In this document: positions 60,785 through 64,000 of the stretch, in pieces
How the letters are laid out: the number at the start of each line of letters is the position of its first letter
How positions within the stretch are numbered: the first letter of the stretch is position 1
Assembly: GCF_041146795.1 (NCBI RefSeq)
Contig: NC_135185.1
Span: 29,323,529-29,387,528, forward strand
Direction: 5' to 3'
DNA: 64,000 nt
Source: Maylandia zebra
Lineage: Eukaryota; Chordata; Actinopteri; Cichliformes; Cichlidae
Notes under the pieces: generated by a model
What the model was told of the DNA's origin: nothing
Databases searched by the model: none
The model's input: the letters and a program-made list of their open reading frames with translations, nothing else
Translations under genes and position numbers: made by a program

Positions 60785-63700
60785 GTGAGTGAGGTAAATA
60801 TTAAAGCCGTGCGTGCCTGTAGTGATAGAAATGCAAACCGGAAGGCTTTACTGCGCTATTAGTGGCGCAATCGTTTTCATCAAGTTACGGAGCTGAAGGA
60901 AGGTGGGTGTGCAGGCTGCTGTGAGTGCTGCAGTAAGCGGGGGAACCGAGAGTCGATAAAAATGTCTGATTACGGAGAGCAATACCTTTTCCTTTATTTA
61001 TAAATATCTTAAAGTTCACGGTACAGTGTGGTGGTGGTGGTGTTGGTGGTGGTGAGGACGAGCCTGTCTCTGGCAACGTGTCAGACTCCTACACCCAAAC
61101 CAGGTGCATCATTTCTCCTCTCTGTCACACCTATTGTTCCCGATTGTTCCTCGTGGACTTAGCTGCGTGGCAAACCTTGAGTGAGCATCGTTATGTGTAA
61201 CTTGGGGAGCCCGTTTTTAATAAAATAAGGAGCCCCTCAGACTTCCATTCATGCTGCCACCCTCTGTCTGTGTAGCCTGATGCTGTTCAATCTGGACTCT
61301 GTTGGATTCGCACAGAAAAAAATGATACCGGTCAACTTCTTGTGACTTGTTGATTCGATGCTTATCCTACTACATGTGATGTGGGTTTTAACACAAGGGT
61401 TACCCTGTAAAATAAATGTGATTCTTGAGGTACATTGAGCTTTTACAGTAAGTAAAGCTAGCCTTTTCTGACTGTGTTTTTTCTGTTTTCGGAAATTGGG
61501 CAGAGTACTAAACTGACATCTGGTAACATTTCCACCCGACTGTGCTGAAAGCAGGTGGCCTTGAAAATGCCAGATTTGCTATGGACTTTTGACATTTTAG
61601 TGGAATACAATATGTCAAACCCTAATGAGAGCCTGGGAGGAAAATACATTTAGAATGGTGATATTCAGATTTTAGCCAAGATGTAGAGCGTAATCTTACA
61701 GGACTCAATATATGCACATCTCATCACGTTTGATAACACCAGATGAATGATAGTAATGATGGCAATTAGTGTTGTTTATTCCTTAATTAGAGAGGAGGCC
61801 TATCCTGTTTCCAGGTTCCCAATTATGCGTGTTCTATAAATAGAGGTATTGCACTTTCAGAGAGATCTCAGAAATATCAAGAAGGGTCAGAATTAGTGTC
61901 ACAGGTTGGATTAAACAAAGCCTTGCGGGTGTGAAAAGGTCGTTTTTGAAAATCAAGGACTTCAGAATCACTGCAGATGCTTTAAATGAAGGGGAGAAAC
62001 TATATGTTTTTACCTCAGTGTTTTAGACAAACAGATAGTAGGTATTTGTGTGATCGAATTCATACCTAGATGACAAGAACATTGACTAAATTTGCAGCTG
62101 ATCAATTGCTTCAGTATAAAATATGTATATATTTCATAGTTTCTTACCAAAGTGCTGTAAATTAGTTGCAGGGTTTTATCCTGTTCCTTTAAAATTTGAT
62201 CCATACGAGTGCACAGTAAGTGTCTCACAGGCATTAATATTTCAAAAGGCTCTAAGCTGAGATTGAACAAGGGCTTTTAGTAGTGATACGGATATGGTGC
62301 ACTTGTGTAGCACTGAGCAGGTGCAAAAGGGATGGACAATATTGAGACGTATGTTAGAGCAAGTCTTAAACCACGTTAAGCCTCGTGTTCATTTTCTCCG
62401 CATACTTTGTGTTTGGCTGTTTCTTTGTGTTTGTTTCAGCACCACGAGCAGGAGGACAGCTCCAGCTGGGCAAGTAGATGAGATGAGATTCTTTGCAGTT
62501 TTGAGATTAGACAGAAGTGAAAAGCATAGCATAATCTGTGAAGATTAATACCATGCATGCAATAATTTGCACAAGTTTTAAATATTGCAAATGTTAAATG
62601 TACCAAAATCAGGTGGAGTAAATAGAAGACAAATTATGTGATACCTCTTGGTGTGCTACACCAAAACCAAACACTGTGTTTTGAAAGACCTGGCTAATGT
62701 ATTTCACATCTCATGGCCCCTACAGGATTAACTGTATCCTATCACATTATTGTGATGTTATTGTAGGGTCTTTACCTTACAATATAAAGTGCCTTGAGGC
62801 AGTTGTTATGTTATGATTTGGTGCTTTATAAATAAAGTTGAATTGAATTGAATATCTATTATTTAACCAGTTAATATAAAGCCATGGTTAAAAAACAAAC
62901 AAACAACAAAAACAAAGTAGATCCTTATGTATGTCAGGCCATAATAAAAAGAGATGACTGTGCTGACGTGCCACCTTTAATACAGTGATGAATGGGAGTT
63001 ACATGCATATTTGAGTCAGGGATCGGAGAGAAATAGCTCATGTTGCAGACAGATTGCTACTGTGTAGCACAAAACACGGGTCATCCAGTGAACCATCCCT
63101 CTTTCTGTTCTGGTAGTAATGCTGATGATGGTGGTAGTCATGCAGTTTCTCACAGTGAGAAATGCAGTGCAGGTATGGCTTGTGTGCACCAGACATTCAT
63201 GACTGCACCACATATTTGATGTTTTTCTGCAGGTCATCTCCTCAGCCCCACCACCCCACATACCAGACTGCCAGATGGAAATAAGAATGTCAGAAAACCT
63301 TTGCTGTCCTTTTAACAGACCGTTGAACACAAACAGAATATCAGAACAAAGCAAAGGCTGATGATACCACAGTTAGCTGCGAAAACTCCATTTGTATTCC
63401 ACCTGTCATCTAACCACAGCATTTGTTGGCTCGGGCTTTGTTCTTTTGAAGTCTTTAGTAGAAAGTAGGCGCCCTGCTATTTGAGATTCAAGCTGTGAAT
63501 TTTTACTGCTGTTCCTCCGAGGTCTATCACAGTGATGCTGATGCATGCAGCGCTGTCACTGATGTATTGTGCACAGACTTTCACAAAGAAGCACCCCGCC
63601 ATAAACTTACCATACAATGAGGAGTATCAGATATTCACAGTCATACATAAATGTCAGACTGTCTTTTGATACTTCATACTGACAGTGCCTTTTGTGGGCT

Positions 63701-64000
63701 AGCATTCATATCAGATAAACCTCCTTAGACATTCAGAGAGGTCACAGCAGCAAGAAACAGCATCAGATGCTGTAATTTTCAATTTCTAGTTATCAGATGA
63801 ATCTGTACGTATTAATCAAATATTTCGAAGCAACTATGCTATATATTCATTGCAGTGTTTTTAAATGTGAATATTTTCCTTTTTTGTTATGAACTGCTGG
63901 TCACACAGTACAATATGTTATTCTCCGCAGGTATGTTTATTAAAATGATCTGGATATCTGCAACAAATTAAAGTCCATTAAAGTTCTTTATTAATGTTTT
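60785..64000. other. Non-coding stretch to the window end
   Basis: No coding exon recognised. A LINE-tail-like repeat lies at 62764-62852. If the exon ending at 60784 is real, this is its first intron. Confidence 0.5.
62764..62852 (+). repeat. LINE 3'-tail-like repeat
   Basis: TACAATATAAAGTGCCTTGAGGC, then GATTTGGTGCTTTATAAATAAA and a short (TTGAA)n tail are the recognisable 3' end of a widespread fish non-LTR retrotransposon. It is 5'-truncated; the clade is not assigned. Confidence 0.55.

Overview
The window looks like nuclear DNA from a teleost fish, probably a percomorph and possibly cichlid-like. The reasons are small exons with GT/AG borders spread over long AT-rich introns, dispersed repeats typical of teleosts, a sushi-type Ty3/gypsy chromovirus and hAT elements. 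Three vertebrate genes can be modelled from the sequence: pgf (placenta growth factor, + strand, 33.6-45.3 kb, seven coding exons), cipc (CLOCK-interacting pacemaker, + strand, 49.6-52.1 kb, three coding exons) and zdhhc22 (palmitoyltransferase, - strand, 55.7-56.9 kb, two coding exons). All three map to human 14q24.3. In human, CIPC and ZDHHC22 are neighbours while PGF lies further away, so pgf directly beside cipc is a fish-specific arrangement.

Layout. 1-5.26 kb: non-coding with a CA microsatellite. 5.26-5.49 kb: one convincing N-terminal coding exon on the - strand of a gene I cannot name; a weaker candidate exon lies at 2.4-2.6 kb. 5.5-15.25 kb: no gene seen. 15,257-21,600: a complete, very young LTR retrotransposon on the - strand with 516-bp LTRs differing at two positions and a 5-bp target duplication. 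Its gag is intact. Its pol is broken by one extra base in a T run and by a 981-bp non-autonomous hAT element (17,026-18,006, perfect 8-bp target duplication) in the integrase zinc-binding region. 21.6-33.4 kb: non-coding with a degraded SINE-like repeat. 33.4-47.3 kb: pgf with a 9.5-kb first intron and a probable 2-kb 3' UTR. 47.5 kb: a perfect 15-bp hairpin. 48.0-54.7 kb: cipc with a probable non-coding first exon and a long 3' UTR carrying a hAT MITE. 54.75-58.8 kb: zdhhc22, convergent with cipc. 60.7 kb: a possible non-coding first exon of the next gene, by human synteny tmem63c. The rest is non-coding.

The most distinctive observation is in the retrotransposon. No tRNA-type primer-binding site (TGG...) follows its 5' LTR. 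Instead, the internal region begins one base after the LTR with an 11-base segment complementary to a stretch inside the LTR. That stretch sits 31 bases downstream of a TATA-like box, so it should be the 5' end of the transcript. This is the layout of Tf1/sushi self-priming, in which the element's own RNA end primes reverse transcription.

The genes do not form a pathway together: pgf is a secreted angiogenic factor, cipc a nuclear repressor of CLOCK-BMAL1 and zdhhc22 a membrane S-acyltransferase. Coordinates of coding exons are secure to the base where splice sites are clear; UTR and promoter limits are inferred.
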